This document shows positions 46,291-58,220 of a DNA stretch of 64,000 nt, one piece after another. The stretch spans positions 71,467,607 through 71,531,606 of the forward strand of contig CM056586.1 of assembly GCA_029721435.1 (NCBI GenBank), written 5' to 3'. The first letter of the stretch is position 1, and each line of letters begins with the position of its first letter. The position numbers were made by a program, and so were the translations under genes. The stretch comes from Gymnothorax reevesii. Lineage: Eukaryota > Chordata > Actinopteri > Anguilliformes > Muraenidae. The notes under the pieces were generated by a model, which did no database searches, was not told where the DNA came from, and worked only from the letters and a program-made list of their open reading frames with translations.

Positions 46291-48654
46291 TCCTTCTTAA
46301 AGAGGCGGAGCATGGTGCCACCCGAGAGAAGACATTCAGAGCTAATTATTGTTTAACCAATCAAATGGTGTAATTTTGTCCGCGAATTCAAATGGCTGCA
46401 TCAATGGACTCCTTATGAGTTGATGTTGAACATGGTTAAAAAAATATATATATTACTGATCATATTGACAAATTAACAACAGAGAGGATCAACAATAGTG
46501 AGGATTAACATGCATTTGGGTGCTGCTTAAAATAGCCTCAACAATCCAATGACGAGGGAAGAAGAATTAAAATTGGAAAAATGCATTCGGTGTTAGATCA
46601 CCAATTGGAAGGCGCATCCTTTCATGCAGTCAAGCAGGGTTCAGAAACATACTCCCCCCCCATTCCATTTTACTATCAATTCTGTCCTGCAAGCTGTCGA
46701 TATTTTTTTAACTGAAAACTGTTCTCACACAATAAATGTCAACAACACAATATACAGAACATGAAATCCTCTATATTTTTTCATGATTGTGATGCGTCAT
46801 TGTTTACTTGTGACGCAAAGTACACTCAAGTTTATGCTTGATAATTTTCCTATAAACTAAACAAGCCTGTAGGCCGAAAATGAAACCATTTCTTTTAAAT
46901 TTTTTTCCAATCCTTGGGACATGGATCCAAACTGCAGCCTATTGACAGAGATGCACTTACATTTCAAAAGTCATATTTCAGGACACTGAAAATAGCACAG
47001 CAGGTCGCAGCAGAAATTTGTGAAACAGTCACTGAAGAGGTAGGCCAGGCTTTTACAACTGCTGTTAGAAGGGGGGGGGTTATTTATAGCAAAAAATGCA
47101 GTGCATGACTGATATTACCGACTATCCATGTGGGACATGACTCAAAACTTAAAAAATAAAATTAAGATATTAAACAAAATATCTCATATGACTTATTCCA
47201 AATTCACTCAGCTCTAATATTACTACTGTCATGCTACATTTCACCATTAAGACTCAGTTTATGAAATTAATATATGTATTCATAAAAGGATAAAGACCTT
47301 GCAGTTTTTCCCCTGTGATTCTATGCAAAGGAATAAATACATCTTTGGCTGTGGATGATGCAGGGATGGAATAGGTGCCGTTACCAGTCAGAAATACTCA
47401 GGTAACTGCAGCTTCTCCATGTAGTTTACTTTCTTTATTACACTAATTCTCAATACAGTAATGAAATGTTCTAAATGACTGATTGAGAGGCAAGAATAAC
47501 AGAGTGGCCTTTGTTATGACACCGGAGGATACTTTTGTTTTGAATCTGCCCATCTGCGCATTTTCTTCTGTAAAACAGCCAGTCATGTAACTTGTGTTGG
47601 GAAGTGTGAGGCTTATTCTCCCCAGCACTGTGTGATGGGATGTGTCACACAGAATGTTGTCATATAGGGGATGTTTTTCACAGAATCTATGGGCTGTTGC
47701 CAAGAAGCACAGCGTTATCAGCAGCCGTTCCACCGCTGAAGTTCTGTCTCGATTGTTGTCGTATTTTCTGCTTATTAGAGGCGACACCGACTCCTCAGAA
47801 TGTTGCAGCTCCTCCCGGAATAGAGGGGAGAAATTGACAAAAGAGGGGTGATCTTGTATAGTAAGTTCACTGTGTAATTGTGCATTAAGCCTCTTGGATA
47901 CTCTGTTGAAGTAACGTTACCCATGGAAGGCTCCAAACTCTTTACCTTCTCTGTACCTCCCCTGCGACAGTCTGCGGGGTGAGGTTTTGTAATCGGTGCA
48001 GTTCGTTACTCGCCGAAATCATACCATTTCGCAAGCGTATCAGTTGGTTGTGTTAGACATCTGTTTGTCCATCAGTTTGTTAGTTAGGCACCTTTCTGCC
48101 ATTTATCCTCCACCAATCTTAACAAAACTTTGAGACACGTTAGACACAGGTTACTTGCCACAGACCAATTCTTTTTAATTTAAATTCTATGTGAAAGGTC
48201 AAGGTCACACAAAAGGTTGAAAACACATTTTGATCATAAAGTGTCATCATTTTTCAGATTTTTGCCAAAATGAATTTTTTTGATTCTGTTCATTGGACAA
48301 TATGATATATCTTTATCATGGTTTTTGAATAATAATCATTATCAACTGTTTCAACCACAAGTAGATTTGGTCTTTCAAACAGGAAGTCATTTGACCTCCA
48401 TCATAACCTCTCATAACCTCAATGTGCCAATAAATTTCCTCCCATTGGTCTGACCACCTAGTGGGGGGGGTCTGTTATGGAGTTAGAAAACTCTGCACTT
48501 CTGGGGTGTGATTACGTCGCTACGGTTGGGTAGCGCAACTTTGAGCAGCACGGCGAAATACAAATATGACTGAACCAATGAAACACTATTTGGTAAAAAT
48601 TTAACAGTTTGTTTCTTGATTTTTTTTCCCGAATCAAACACCTAGTATTGGATT
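46291..48654. other. Unclassified DNA without a recognised gene
   Basis: Frames near 47443-47851 overlap on both strands and are chance-like. The stretch 48050-48440, with GGTCAAGGTCACAC and several weakly repeated phrases, looks like an old interspersed repeat whose family I cannot name. Confidence 0.35.
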
Positions 48655-48800
48655 TGAAGTAGCAAGTAGCGAGAAGGTTGTGGGTTTGAATCTGACCTGG
48701 GAACTTTCTGTGTTGAGTTTCCGTGTTCTCCTCATGTTGCGTGTTCCCAGACATGCATGTTAGGCTGACTGCGGACGCAGACTCGCCCATGGATATGAAT
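48655..48800 (+). repeat. LINE-tail-type repeat, diverged
   Basis: AGGTTGTGGGTTTGAATCTG, CTTTCTGTGTTGAGTTTCC, TGTTCTCCTCATGTTGCGTG and AGACATGCATGTTAGG follow in the order typical of a very abundant fish repeat. The GGGTTTGAATC piece resembles a tRNA B box, but no tRNA fold is present. Confidence 0.55.
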
Positions 48801-49785
48801 ATCTAAGTGAACAGACTACCATTTGATATCTGTTTTGAGGAATAGAATGGATGGCACAATATAGCCTCAAATTATATGCTGAAGCTGTTGTTAAAAAATA
48901 AATAAAATCTACATATAGCGCAATTTGAAAGAGTGACTCATTTCCAGGTAGCTACATGCAACAGACTTGAGAGGAGAGCTCATTTTTTGCCTCAGAAATG
49001 ATTACTAGTTCTGAAAATGCGCAGACATTTCTGTGCATTTCCCAAACTTTTTTGTCCCAAAATTATGAAATTAAACTGACAAATGTACTTTATGGAAGCA
49101 ATTTTTGAGTCTCTGTGATGCACAAAACCTACAATACAATGCCTTGAACAGAGGTCATGTGCACACAGGCGAGGACTGTCATTATTTGGCATTTCGTGTC
49201 AATAACATGATTTTTTGCTGATTATCCAACTTCTTGCATCTCACATAATTTCTGGCCAGGATCCCACAGATGCACATCCTGCAGTGCGCAAAGTTTTGGT
49301 TGCACGCAGGTTTTTTCACAAGCCTCTTCATATACATGGCTAATGTGCAAATGATGTAGCTAAGTAACTAACATGTACTAAGTGCTTCTTGTTAGGTATA
49401 TTACGTGTGCAGAAAATTATATCAGACACAAACGCGTACCATAATGAACTTCATTCCCTTTCCAAACTCACAAAAAGCAAGTATTCCCGAAGAGAAAGCA
49501 TGTAAGAGAGACAAGCCATCTGCTCTCCTTGCACATTATTTGTGTCGCATGTTGTTGGCAAATGCAGGGGAGAAACATCATTCATTGGGACAGAAGCCTG
49601 GATTGCTGTAGCTCTGCTGGCGTTATGCTCTCTGTCTTGAAAGAATTAACCTACCACCAAAAACAACCAACCTCGCCACACTGATATCTATATCCCCGAC
49701 AAGTACAGCAGGAATGAACCAATCACTTCTGTCTTCTCAGCTTCCCAGCATCATTATAAATTCCTCTCCAGTGATCGACAGCTGT
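48801..49785. other. Unclassified DNA without a recognised gene
   Basis: Short frames only (48992-49192 minus, 49405-49611 plus), none recognisable. Confidence 0.4.
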
Positions 49786-49849
49786 GCAGCTTCCAAAATG
49801 CAAATACAATGTAATCAAATAATGTGCATCGCAGACAGAAAATTAGGAC
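49786..49849. repeat. Block duplicated next to a TTAA hairpin MITE
   Basis: About 65 bp (CAGCTGTGCAGCTTCCAAAA and following) also occur at 41034-41100, in both places directly before a copy of the hairpin MITE and in the same orientation. This links copies B and D. Confidence 0.85.
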
Positions 49850-50062
49850 TAAACCCTTCGAGCGCCGAACACATTTTCAAGGAATTAAAAATGTAGTTAT
49901 CCTGAGCTGCTGACAACCTATCACGTGGCAACTTGTTTAAAAGAGCTCCCCTGCGGGAGCTCTTTTAAACAAGTTGCCACGTGATAGGTTTTCAACAGCG
50001 TCTGACTTTGATATCTTGCGTCAATGGGCAACTATATTTGCGCACGGCGCTGAAAGGGTTCA
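49850..50062. mobile_element. TTAA hairpin MITE, short-loop copy (D)
   Basis: Nearly perfect hairpin: CACGTGGCAACTTGTTTAAA then AGAGCTCCCCTGCGGGAGCT and its complement. The outer ends are AAACCCTTCGAGCGCC and GGCGCTGAAAGGGTTCA; the TTAA has mutated on both sides. 213 bp. Confidence 0.88.
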
Positions 50063-50870
50063 AGCCAGAACAAAACGGGGGAAACATGACTGTTAAATCA
50101 ACGGCGAGCTTTTCACCGCCCTCTCAATAGCCAGGAATAAAAGGGCGATCAATACTACTGCGAGGACAAAGGTGGAAACAATGGTGTCCCCTGTGGCAGC
50201 TGCAGTTTTCAAGTTCTTATTCACCCAGCCTGTGGTGCACTAAGCAAAGTAAGACGTACCCCAGTGAGGTTCTTATTTCTCACTGAGGCAGGGCCTTTGT
50301 TCTCTCAGAGGACACCATATCGATCCAAGGCCATGTCAAAATAAACTTGCTTGCAATGTGTCAAAATACGCACACACTATCCTAAGTCAACACTTTCTGC
50401 GGCTCAAGTAAAACTTCCGGATTTATTTCAGGAACAGCGGAGAGCGTCTGCTGAGTAAATCAATTGTACTCGGGGCGTGTTATTAAATGGAGGGAAAAAA
50501 ATCTCGTCTGCCGTTTTGAAAAGCAATCATTATTTCAGCTGTGTAAGACCCATAATTTTATTGTTTTTTCCTCAGTCCCACGCTGACTCTGGCCATTTCT
50601 GGTAATACGGTCTAACACTTTTATTTTTCTCCAGCCTTTGCCCCTTCCCAAGAAAGTCATTGTCATATTCTGCCCGCTCCATTTGTGACTCGGCTCTTTT
50701 GTCGCCTTCTCAGCCTTTTTTCGCAGGTCAATATTCTGTGCCTAATTTCTCATTTCTTTAAGCCTCATGTCCTTAAATGAGAATCAATCATGATAATGTC
50801 TTTACGGTGCAGATTGCGACATTATAGGGAGTCTCGATCGATACTCAACATCAGAGTGGTCTCTTCATGA
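50063..50870. other. Unique DNA, possibly conserved non-coding
   Basis: No repeat or gene recognised. Contains several pyrimidine-rich stretches. Confidence 0.35.
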
Positions 50871-51050
50871 CAGATAATAATAATAATAATAATAATAATG
50901 CATAAGTTTTATATAGCGCTTTTCTGGGCACTCAAAGACGCTTTACAACGGATACATTATTCATTCACTCACACATTCATACTCTGACGGTGGTAAACTA
51001 CGTTTTCGTAGCCACAGCTGCCCTGGGGCAGATATGCCTTCGGGTAGTAA
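50871..51050. repeat. LINE-tail-type repeat with (AAT)n
   Basis: An (AAT)n run (about 50876-50899) is followed by TTTTATATAGCGCTTTTCTG and CACTCAAAGACGCTTTACAA, then CCACAGCTGCCCTGGGGCAG. This is the well-known tail of an abundant fish retrotransposon-type repeat. Confidence 0.65.
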
Positions 51051-51059
51051 TAGGCTAGT

Positions 51060-51920
51060 AGTTCTCAAACTTGGGAGAGCCCTGTGTGTATTAGAGCTAC
51101 TTTATTCCACTAAAGATGGTCAGGGATGGTGCTTTATGCTGTGGATAATGCTCCATCTCACATACTCTGGGATGTAGATCAGTGCAGTTAGGCGACCTGA
51201 GCCGTTGTGAACCAATTTCACCAGCCTTGGTGCAACTGAAAGTGACCTCAGGTGGAAAGAGGAGGCAGCAGCAAGGCGGCCCTGAAAAAGTGAAAAGGTG
51301 AGCACAGCTCACTAATACCTCCCAGCTTTGTGGACTGAAGAGATTATGGCATATTTTCATATAAATTGGTACTGCAGCTCTGCATGAAGTACAGGATGAA
51401 TGACTGAAATTTGAAAACAATCTGATGAGCATTTTTTGAGAAATCGGTTGGGCATCATTTGCAGTGGTAAATTTTCCAAGTTCAAAACATGGGAAACAGA
51501 AGTAAGTGTTTGAAAAAATCATCACGTTTTCATGAAACTTGGCACCGCATCACTCCAGGAAGTGTAGAATCCATGACTTCAATTTAACCCTTCCAGCGCC
51601 TTGATGTAAGATATCAAAATCAGACACTGTTGAAAACCTATCATGTGGCAACTTGTTTAAAAGAGCTCCCATCGGGTAGGGTGAGAGGAGCTGCTCCCGC
51701 AGGGGAGCTCTTTTAAATACGTTGCCACATGATAGGATTTCAACAGCTCAGGATAATCACATTCTTAATTCCTTGAAAATGTATTTGGCGCTCAAAGGGT
51801 TAAAAACAATCTGATATGCGGTTTTTGAGAAATCGGTCAGACAAACTGGTGCGGACGGACAGACGGACGGAATTCTTGGCTGTATACTGCCCCTTCTGGG
51901 TCGGGGGTATAATAATAAAA
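51060..51920. repeat. Unidentified repeat hosting MITE copy E
   Basis: The sequence CAATCTGATGAGCATTTTTT then GAGAAATCGGT is found before MITE copy E, and CAATCTGATATGCGGTTTTT then GAGAAATCGGT is found after it. So the host contains an internal repeat of at least 35 bp. It ends with GGACGGACAGACGGACGGAA and CGGGGGTATAATAATAAAAA. The family was not identified. Confidence 0.45.
51584..51803. mobile_element. TTAA hairpin MITE, long-loop copy (E), inverted orientation
   Basis: TTAACCCTTCCAGCGCC at the left, GGCGCTCAAAGGGTTAA at the right, with TTAA intact on both sides. It is in the opposite orientation to copies B and D: TAAGATATCAAAATCAGAC comes first. The loop is the longer GGGTAGGGTGAGAGGAGCTG type shared with copy G. 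220 bp. Confidence 0.88.
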
Positions 51921-52069
51921 AAGGGAGCGGTTTTGCAAGTGGCGGCCGCAGATAATTTCTCTTACCGTATCCTTCCTGATTTTCCTGACTGAAGTTCTGC
52001 ACTTTTGTTAGTGTCCCCGTCACTGGTAGCACAAGGCGGGACCTGCAGCCCGTTCAGGTTGCATTGATG

Positions 52070-52660
52070 GTCCAGCTCGTCTGGTTTGGCACATCCATAT
52101 GTGCCGTCTGAAGGGGCTGTGCTGTGTCTCCCAGCACAGTCTCAAGAGCACAGAGGATAAACCGGGAGACGGGCCTTTACACACAGAGAGCAGCACAGGG
52201 CCCTAGAAGGGCAACGGCCCAGCAGCATGACCAGTATCTGCTTCTGCAAACAGGAACAGGAAGAGCACTGTCAGAGCCGAACAAAATTACCTACAGTGGG
52301 CCACTGTCAGAAACTGTCAGAAATAGACTTCATGAGGGGGTCCTGAGGGCCCAACGACCCCTAGTAGAACCTGCACTCAAACCCATCCCCATGAAGCTTG
52401 ATTAGCATTTGTCAGAGAACACCAGAGTTGGCAAATTGGCCATTGGCACCCTCCTCTCTTCAAAGATGAGAGCAGGTTCACACTAAGCACGTGTCAGACG
52501 TGAAAGAGGCTGAGGACGGTGTGGCAAACGTTATGCTGCCTGTAACATCGTCCAGTATGAACGGCTTGGAGGTGGGTAAGTGATGGTCTAGGGAGGCATA
52601 TTTTTGGGGGGTCGCGCAGACCTCCATGTGCTAGCCAATGGTACAGTGATTTGCTTTGCT
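52070..52660 (+). pseudogene. Tc1-type transposase fragment, plus strand
   Basis: The plus strand carries successive, frame-shifted pieces of a Tc1-type transposase. SPSTVSRAQRINRETG lies in the helix-turn-helix/linker (near 52125), VRNRLHEGVLRAQRPLVEPA near 52320, then REHQSWQIGHWHPPLFKDES with the first catalytic D (usual form LFTDESRF) near 52420-52470. KRYAACNIVQYERLGGG and GRADLHVLANGTV follow to about 52650. The second and third catalytic motifs are absent; unrelated sequence follows. The element ends were not recognised. Clearly inactive. Confidence 0.75.
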
Positions 52661-52754
52661 GATGCGTCACTTGAGTGAGGCCGCGCCCGCGCTGGCAGAC
52701 GGCAGCTGTCTGAAACCGTTGTGGCCGTATGCATGCAAGAGTGTCCACTGTCTT

Positions 52755-52917
52755 TCCGAGTTCTCCAGGTAGCAAAATCGGGTTTCTCTAAACTGGGATA
52801 CGGGCTTATCCCGGCTTCTGAAATCGGCATATGATGTTTACGTGCACAAATACAAAAACAGGATACTTAAAAACCGAGCAAAACGGAGATACTCAAGTCC
52901 ATGTAAACGTAGTCAGT
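52755..52917. mobile_element. Fragment of an unidentified DNA element
   Basis: TAAACTGGGATACGGGCTTA TCCCGG and the end ATACTCAAGTCCATGTAAAC GTAGTC resemble the subterminal and terminal sequence of a DNA transposon repeat known from fish. The second end was not found. Confidence 0.35.
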
Positions 52918-53371
52918 GTTAACCAGTTGTAGCAGCAGAGAGTGGTGGAGCACAGCTGCAGGCAGATGCGTTTGCAGTTCTGCCCAGTTGCAGGTAATTC
53001 CCAGCTAGCCATAGCAATCAGTCTGTGAACATGGAAAAAAAATCTAAACTACAGAAGATTAATATTCTTGTAACTACGACTACATTGCAGTGCAGTTAGA
53101 GGAAAGTAAGAAAATAATATACGCCCCCCCCCCCCCCTCAGTTTTTCTACCAATCACAACGGAGTATTCAATGGAGCCATGAAATGAAAAATATAATTCT
53201 TTGATTCTGAGAATCTCTAAACTGGCAGAGTCGGCCTTCCTCGCCCCAATGACCTGCCGGTGTGTTGCCTTGCAGTTTGCACCCCAAGAGAACAGGAAGT
53301 CATGGGTGACCAGTTAAGTTTCCCTAATCATTTTTGCACTTGAAAAGGTGAAATGTGAATGGGAATAATCT

Positions 53372-53571
53372 TTAACCCCTTCCGCGCCGTGCCCAATGAT
53401 GTAAGATATCAAAGTCAGATGAAGTTGAAAACCCATTATGTGGCAACTTGTTTAAAACAGCTCCCACATGGGGAGCTCTTTTAAACAAGTTGCAGTGTGA
53501 TAGGTTTTCAACAGCTCAGGACAACTAAAGTTTTAATTCCTTGACAATATATTTGGCGCTCAAAGGGTTAA
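53372..53571. mobile_element. TTAA hairpin MITE, short-loop copy (F), inverted orientation
   Basis: TTAACCCCTTCCGCGCC at the left and GGCGCTCAAAGGGTTAA at the right, with TTAA on both sides. The inner arms AACTTGTTTAAAACAGCTCC and GGGAGCTCTTTTAAACAAGT pair with one mismatch. 200 bp. Confidence 0.9.
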
Positions 53572-54869
53572 TATGGTTTTCCGAAATGATTTTCAAGGGG
53601 TTTCAATTGATTGTGGCACAAATGCATTGGGGGAAAAAAATCTATTTTAAGTTAAGAATTTTTTTCTTTTAATTATTATTCCCGTGAGGGGAAATGGGCA
53701 GTGACATTGAGAAAAAGTTTCAAGGATTTAAAAAAAAAAAGCCTCCAAAGTTAATTGTGAGTCTGCATTAGAATGCTGGTCAGGTCTTGCTGTTGTGTCA
53801 GCATGGGGTGAGAAATTATACACAAACTGACCCCTGCGAGTTCAGCCCATCTGTTACCTTCCTCCACACCCCCCAGTGAATGTGGTCCCTGTCTATTTGT
53901 TTTGATGTTTTGTCACCAAAGTGCCAAAGACCAGGGAATTTGCCACGGTGACCTGTCAGGTGGTGTTACCTCATTGGCCTCCTGTCACTCGTGTTCATCT
54001 GCAACTCTTCTGAGCCCCTTCATCCCTCCGCGATGTTTTACATATCCTGATCTGACCTGATCTCAGAGCCAACACTCACAAAATCCAACACTTCTTCATT
54101 TTCTCCCTGTTTTCGATTGGTCCTTTATCTGTTTGTCACCAAATTACAAGTACTCCTCTGATACACATTATGTGACCACATTCAGCCACAGAGCAATTCA
54201 TTCATGAAATAAATCAGAGGAAGACAGTGGTTCAACGTATACGTTATGTACACTTGATATGCTATTGTTATCGCTGGTTGAATAGTTAGGTAATAATAAA
54301 CCCAAGGTAACATACTACAGGAGAAATAGCACAGGCACAAAATAGCAATCCTATTTCAGCTAAGGTCCTAAAAGACTCCAAGCGAAGTCAAAATCTATCT
54401 CTACGACTGCTGCCAGGGGCTTAACTGGAGCTTTTATGGAGCCAAGGTAAGTACTTTCATTTTAAAGGTATAGACAGTCGAGGCAAACGTCTGGAAACAA
54501 AACTCTTTCATTGAATATCAGTATTAATACAAAATTTCCTTGGAATCTATTTGCTGTAAGATTGATTCTAACAGGAGGGTGACCTTAAGGTACACTATGT
54601 GCGCATTAACATAAAGCTGACCCAGTCCAGGATAATCTCTCATCCCTTCCCAACCTTGAAAACAATGTACACGTGTATTAAATTATTCTCAGAGTTTAAA
54701 CGAGGTCCTTTCAAGAATTATTTGCACAGCTGTGTCGACAGTGAGTATACTTCAATGAATAAAACCATTACTAGACTGCAGAAAGTGCCCTCACATTTGT
54801 TAAAATACAACCTCAACTCCAGAAGAAGTGGAATAATGCATGAAATGTAAATAGAAACAGCAAGCAGTT
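53572..54869. other. Unclassified DNA without a recognised gene
   Basis: AT-rich, short frames only (83 codons at 54599-54850 without a recognisable domain). Confidence 0.4.
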
Positions 54870-55245
54870 ATTTGCAAATCCTTTTTAAACTGCACTAAAA
54901 AAAAAGGTAAAAAGAGAGTAAGTAATGCTTGAGCTCATCAACTTAGTACAGCAATGAATATGACAAGTTTCTCCATAAAGGAGGCATCTTGAAGCTGTCA
55001 TTACCAGCAAAGGCTTTTCTACCAAGTTAAAGTAATCATGTTCAATACTTTTTCCCCGTGTCATTCCACTTTATTACACATAACTTAATTTATGGACTTA
55101 TTTGTCTTTATATTTGTGGATTACTTGGGCTGTTATCATCATTTGGTGAAAATTTCATCTCAATAGTCCTGTTAGAAATATATTTACTGAAAAAAATGTT
55201 GACACGTTAAATACTTATTTTCCCTGCATTTATTTTCTAAATGTA
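54870..55245. mobile_element. Tc1-type element, one end only
   Basis: GTGTCATTCCACTTTATTAC ACATAACTTAATTTATGGAC, then GGTGAAAATTTCATCTCAAT and TTAAATACTTATTTTCCCTG, are the end sequence of another Tc1-type family known from fish. The rest of the element is absent. Confidence 0.6.
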
Positions 55246-56032
55246 CTGTCTGCAACATGCTCCAGTGAAGTTGGGAGATATCTGCATGGAGCAATGTCCA
55301 GGGTAATCCTAATAAACATCCCAAACTGATGGAGGAATGGTCCCAAAGGAAATTGCTGAATTTCCAAATGGTCCAGGAGTTTCCGCGTCCACTGGTGTAA
55401 CTGACAAGGAAAACTGTGAGGCTGACGTTGTAGAATGAGAAACACAGGCTTGACTGAATCCAAGATTTAATGGAGACGTGTTGTAGAGTCTCCAAAAACT
55501 GTTATATCTCAGGCTGCTCGTCTCACAAGTCCACAAGTATTTATTTCCTCAAAAGAACTTGTGGTTCATCAGGTTATTGATGTTGCACTGGTATTTTTTT
55601 TTAAAATGTTTTCACAAAGAGCACCATTAAGGAACTCTGTGAAGGAATGTGACTTCCAGCTACAGTACTGTATGTGGGGCCTGCTCTCCGCTTCATCACA
55701 GTAGTTCATGCCTCTCAGCTTTTCAGTTAATCCTTTCACATAATTCGTTCCCTGACTCATGTTGTTCCTTCGGAGATAAGCAGGTATACAATTTGTCCAC
55801 TGAGTCACTGACTCTTGTTTGTTCAGTCTCCATCATTTCCTCCTGTGACTGTCATAACCACTCAATTGAATGATTACAATCAGAATTAGGAAATGGATGA
55901 ATGAACACATGGCCCCACATGGAAATGCGTAACTGGCTGCTCAGTAAGCCTATCATGTTCTCACAAACACTGGTTTGGTAATCCAGTATCTTACATTTTG
56001 TCTGTCACTTAAGTGACAATGAAGACTTGGAG
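55246..56032. other. Unclassified DNA
   Basis: Three overlapping minus-strand frames at 55184-55536 give incompatible translations and none is recognisable. No repeat end was identified. Confidence 0.35.
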
Positions 56033-56490
56033 GTGCATTTTTAATATGCGATGACTGTATTTGATAGCAGAATGACAGTATCAATATCATGTTGAGTTTT
56101 TGCGACAGAAAACAGTTTTTTTGTAAATACTTAACTGGGATCATTGACTCATTATCGCCGAGGCGCTTGCAACAAAAGACAATGATTTTTTTCTGTTGCA
56201 AGATAGTTTTTTTAAACTGCTGGATAGATACTATGGGCGAGTATACTGAGCAGTCTGCACATCAGACTTAGCTGAGGAGTTTAATTCATGTAATTCATGA
56301 AAAACAGGGATAGGACTGAACTCATCCATATTCTAAAGCATGATCGAGCTCGGCTTGCTAGTGAATATTCAATAACTGATCCAGGTGTGCCATCAAGTGA
56401 TAGAAAAGTATTACTGTGTGTATCAATAGAGCAGCTCCACGTCCGCTTGCGCCTATATCTGCAAAAACGGGATGTATTGGTTAATATTGG
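56033..56490 (+). repeat. Diverged interspersed repeat, copy 2 of 2
   Basis: Counterpart of 17234-17735, same orientation and order of landmarks, with several indels. Confidence 0.65.
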
Positions 56491-56831
56491 AGATGTTTAC
56501 TGAGAGAGAAATACATTTATGTTTTTGTTCCAAATGTCATTAACTCATTCCCTATGGAATACTTTAATATAAAATTGTCGCGTTTGTACGGAATACTTTC
56601 CCCCAAAAATTACACAGTACAAAGTATTGAAGTACAGGTGGCCCATGACCGCGATCGTGCACTGATTTCGTGTTTTCATCGGACTGCGAATGGTCATCCA
56701 CGCCGCTGGCGCCGGCTTACCGTAGGGAATGGTGGAATTTGCTGCGCCGTTGGCAGCGGCTTGCTGGAGGACATGAGTTAACTTGACCTCCTGGTGTACC
56801 TAAATCTGTCAGGTATGTACTGTCATTTCCT

Positions 56832-57028
56832 TTGTTTGCCTAGGATGCTGGTGAGCCACGGTGGATGCAGCGACAGAAACCATAGATGTGGCCCTAGCAG
56901 CAGAAGGCTGTCGAGGCAGATCAGAACCTCGATTTCATGGAAACATCCAGATGATTTCTCTCAAAGTGACATGGATGATGAGTTCCCCTCTGCAAAGCCT
57001 GAAGCTGCTTTCACCTCAGCGTTGGTAA
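56832..57028 (+). other. Exon-like segment of unknown origin
   Basis: A good acceptor (TGTCATTTCCTTTGTTTGCC TAG, near 56843) and a possible donor (GCGTTG/GTAAAG, near 57026) bracket about 180 bp. One frame is open throughout and reads MLVSHGGCSDRNHRCGPSS followed by a Ser/Arg- and then acid-rich stretch (DDFSQSDMDDEFPSA). It is not recognised. A transposon-derived or host exon is possible, as is chance. Confidence 0.25.
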
Positions 57029-57269
57029 AGTAGCATATGGAGAGGCAGTTTCAATTAATTTAGAATGAATTCAATTAAATGAAGGAATTGTAAAAGGAGT
57101 TGAGTAGTGTACTGCTCATGCTCACGTGATTAGAAACTGTTCTGTCCACCAAGAGGTGAAATAGAGGGGCAACACTCGACGGCTTGTAAAAATCAGTTTC
57201 CACCATCTTAATGTCTCTTTATTTAGTGTTACATTGATATATTTATGATATATTTTTAATTTTTTTTTC

Positions 57270-58180
57270 GGGTAATTACACAAATTTAAAGCGCCACAGA
57301 AACAGCCAGCCTTCTTTACATGGACAAACACGTTCTCAGCCCGACTGGCCATATAAACCGTGTTTACAACGGACTTGCGAGCAGGTTGCGACCGAAAAAT
57401 GTACAAAAATCGCCATCACTCTCACTGACTCTTGATGAGGTTGCAAGTAACTCTCAATAAACTCTCAGTGGTCTCAGATTCAATCTCTCTGATCTCTTCA
57501 CTCTCTATCGATCTTGAAGGGGTTTACGACTGTTTTGAGCTGTTCATAAAAATCGCATAACTTTTGCGAGTGTGTGTGAGTGGTCAGAAATAAATGTAGA
57601 TCTCAAAAACAATTGTAATGAGCTCTCATTACTCTCAAGTCACTCTTATCTCGGTCTCACAGGTGTTGATGGACTCTCAAACAGGTTGCATAAATAATCT
57701 CCAAATATCTGAATATTTTTCATTATGCGACTATGGCGATCGTTTTTGTGAGCTGAACAAGAGCCCATTGCAATGCCTACAAGAGCAAAAAAGTCATGGC
57801 GAGTGAAATTGCGAGAGCATCAGTGATGGATTGGATCGAAATTTGAACAATGGCGATCAGTGAGAGTGAAATTACGACCAATGGCGAGCTTCCATGCGAC
57901 TCTTTCTGAGAGTGGGTTTCCTGTATAAAGCCATTGTTTTAATCGGTTCATCACTTGCTGCAAGGATCGCATCAACAACACAAGACCAAGAGAGACCAAA
58001 CAAGAGAAAGGAGAGTCATCGTAAATTATGTCGCATAGATGGCCTAATTTTTATTAATATATCTCAAATGTGGTCTCACTGGAAGCTTGGTGTGAACGCA
58101 AATTAGCGATTAGATTGGAGAGTATACAAGACTTGTGCGAGTTTATCAAATCCTTGTGATCTCACAAGTCGCAGCAGTCA
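57270..58180. repeat. Region with inverted short-motif repetition, possible old DNA element
   Basis: Phrases such as ATCGCCATCACTCTCACTGA near 57408 recur inverted near 57850 (GGCGATCAGTGAGAGTGAAA), and ACTCTCAA/GCGAG motifs are frequent throughout. An eroded inverted-repeat element is the simplest reading; the ends could not be fixed. Confidence 0.4.
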
Positions 58181-58220
58181 CCATTTCAGTTTTATTTTGG
58201 CGTAAACAGGGCAAGAAGGA

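Noticed and set aside
48660..48700. tRNA gene or tRNA-derived SINE head
   Set aside because: A B-box-like GGGTTTGAATC is present, but there is no A box at the right distance and no cloverleaf; the context fits a LINE-tail repeat.
55184..55536. Three overlapping minus-strand frames as a membrane protein
   Set aside because: Hydrophobic look in one frame only, partly inside a Tc1-type end, and no recognisable family.
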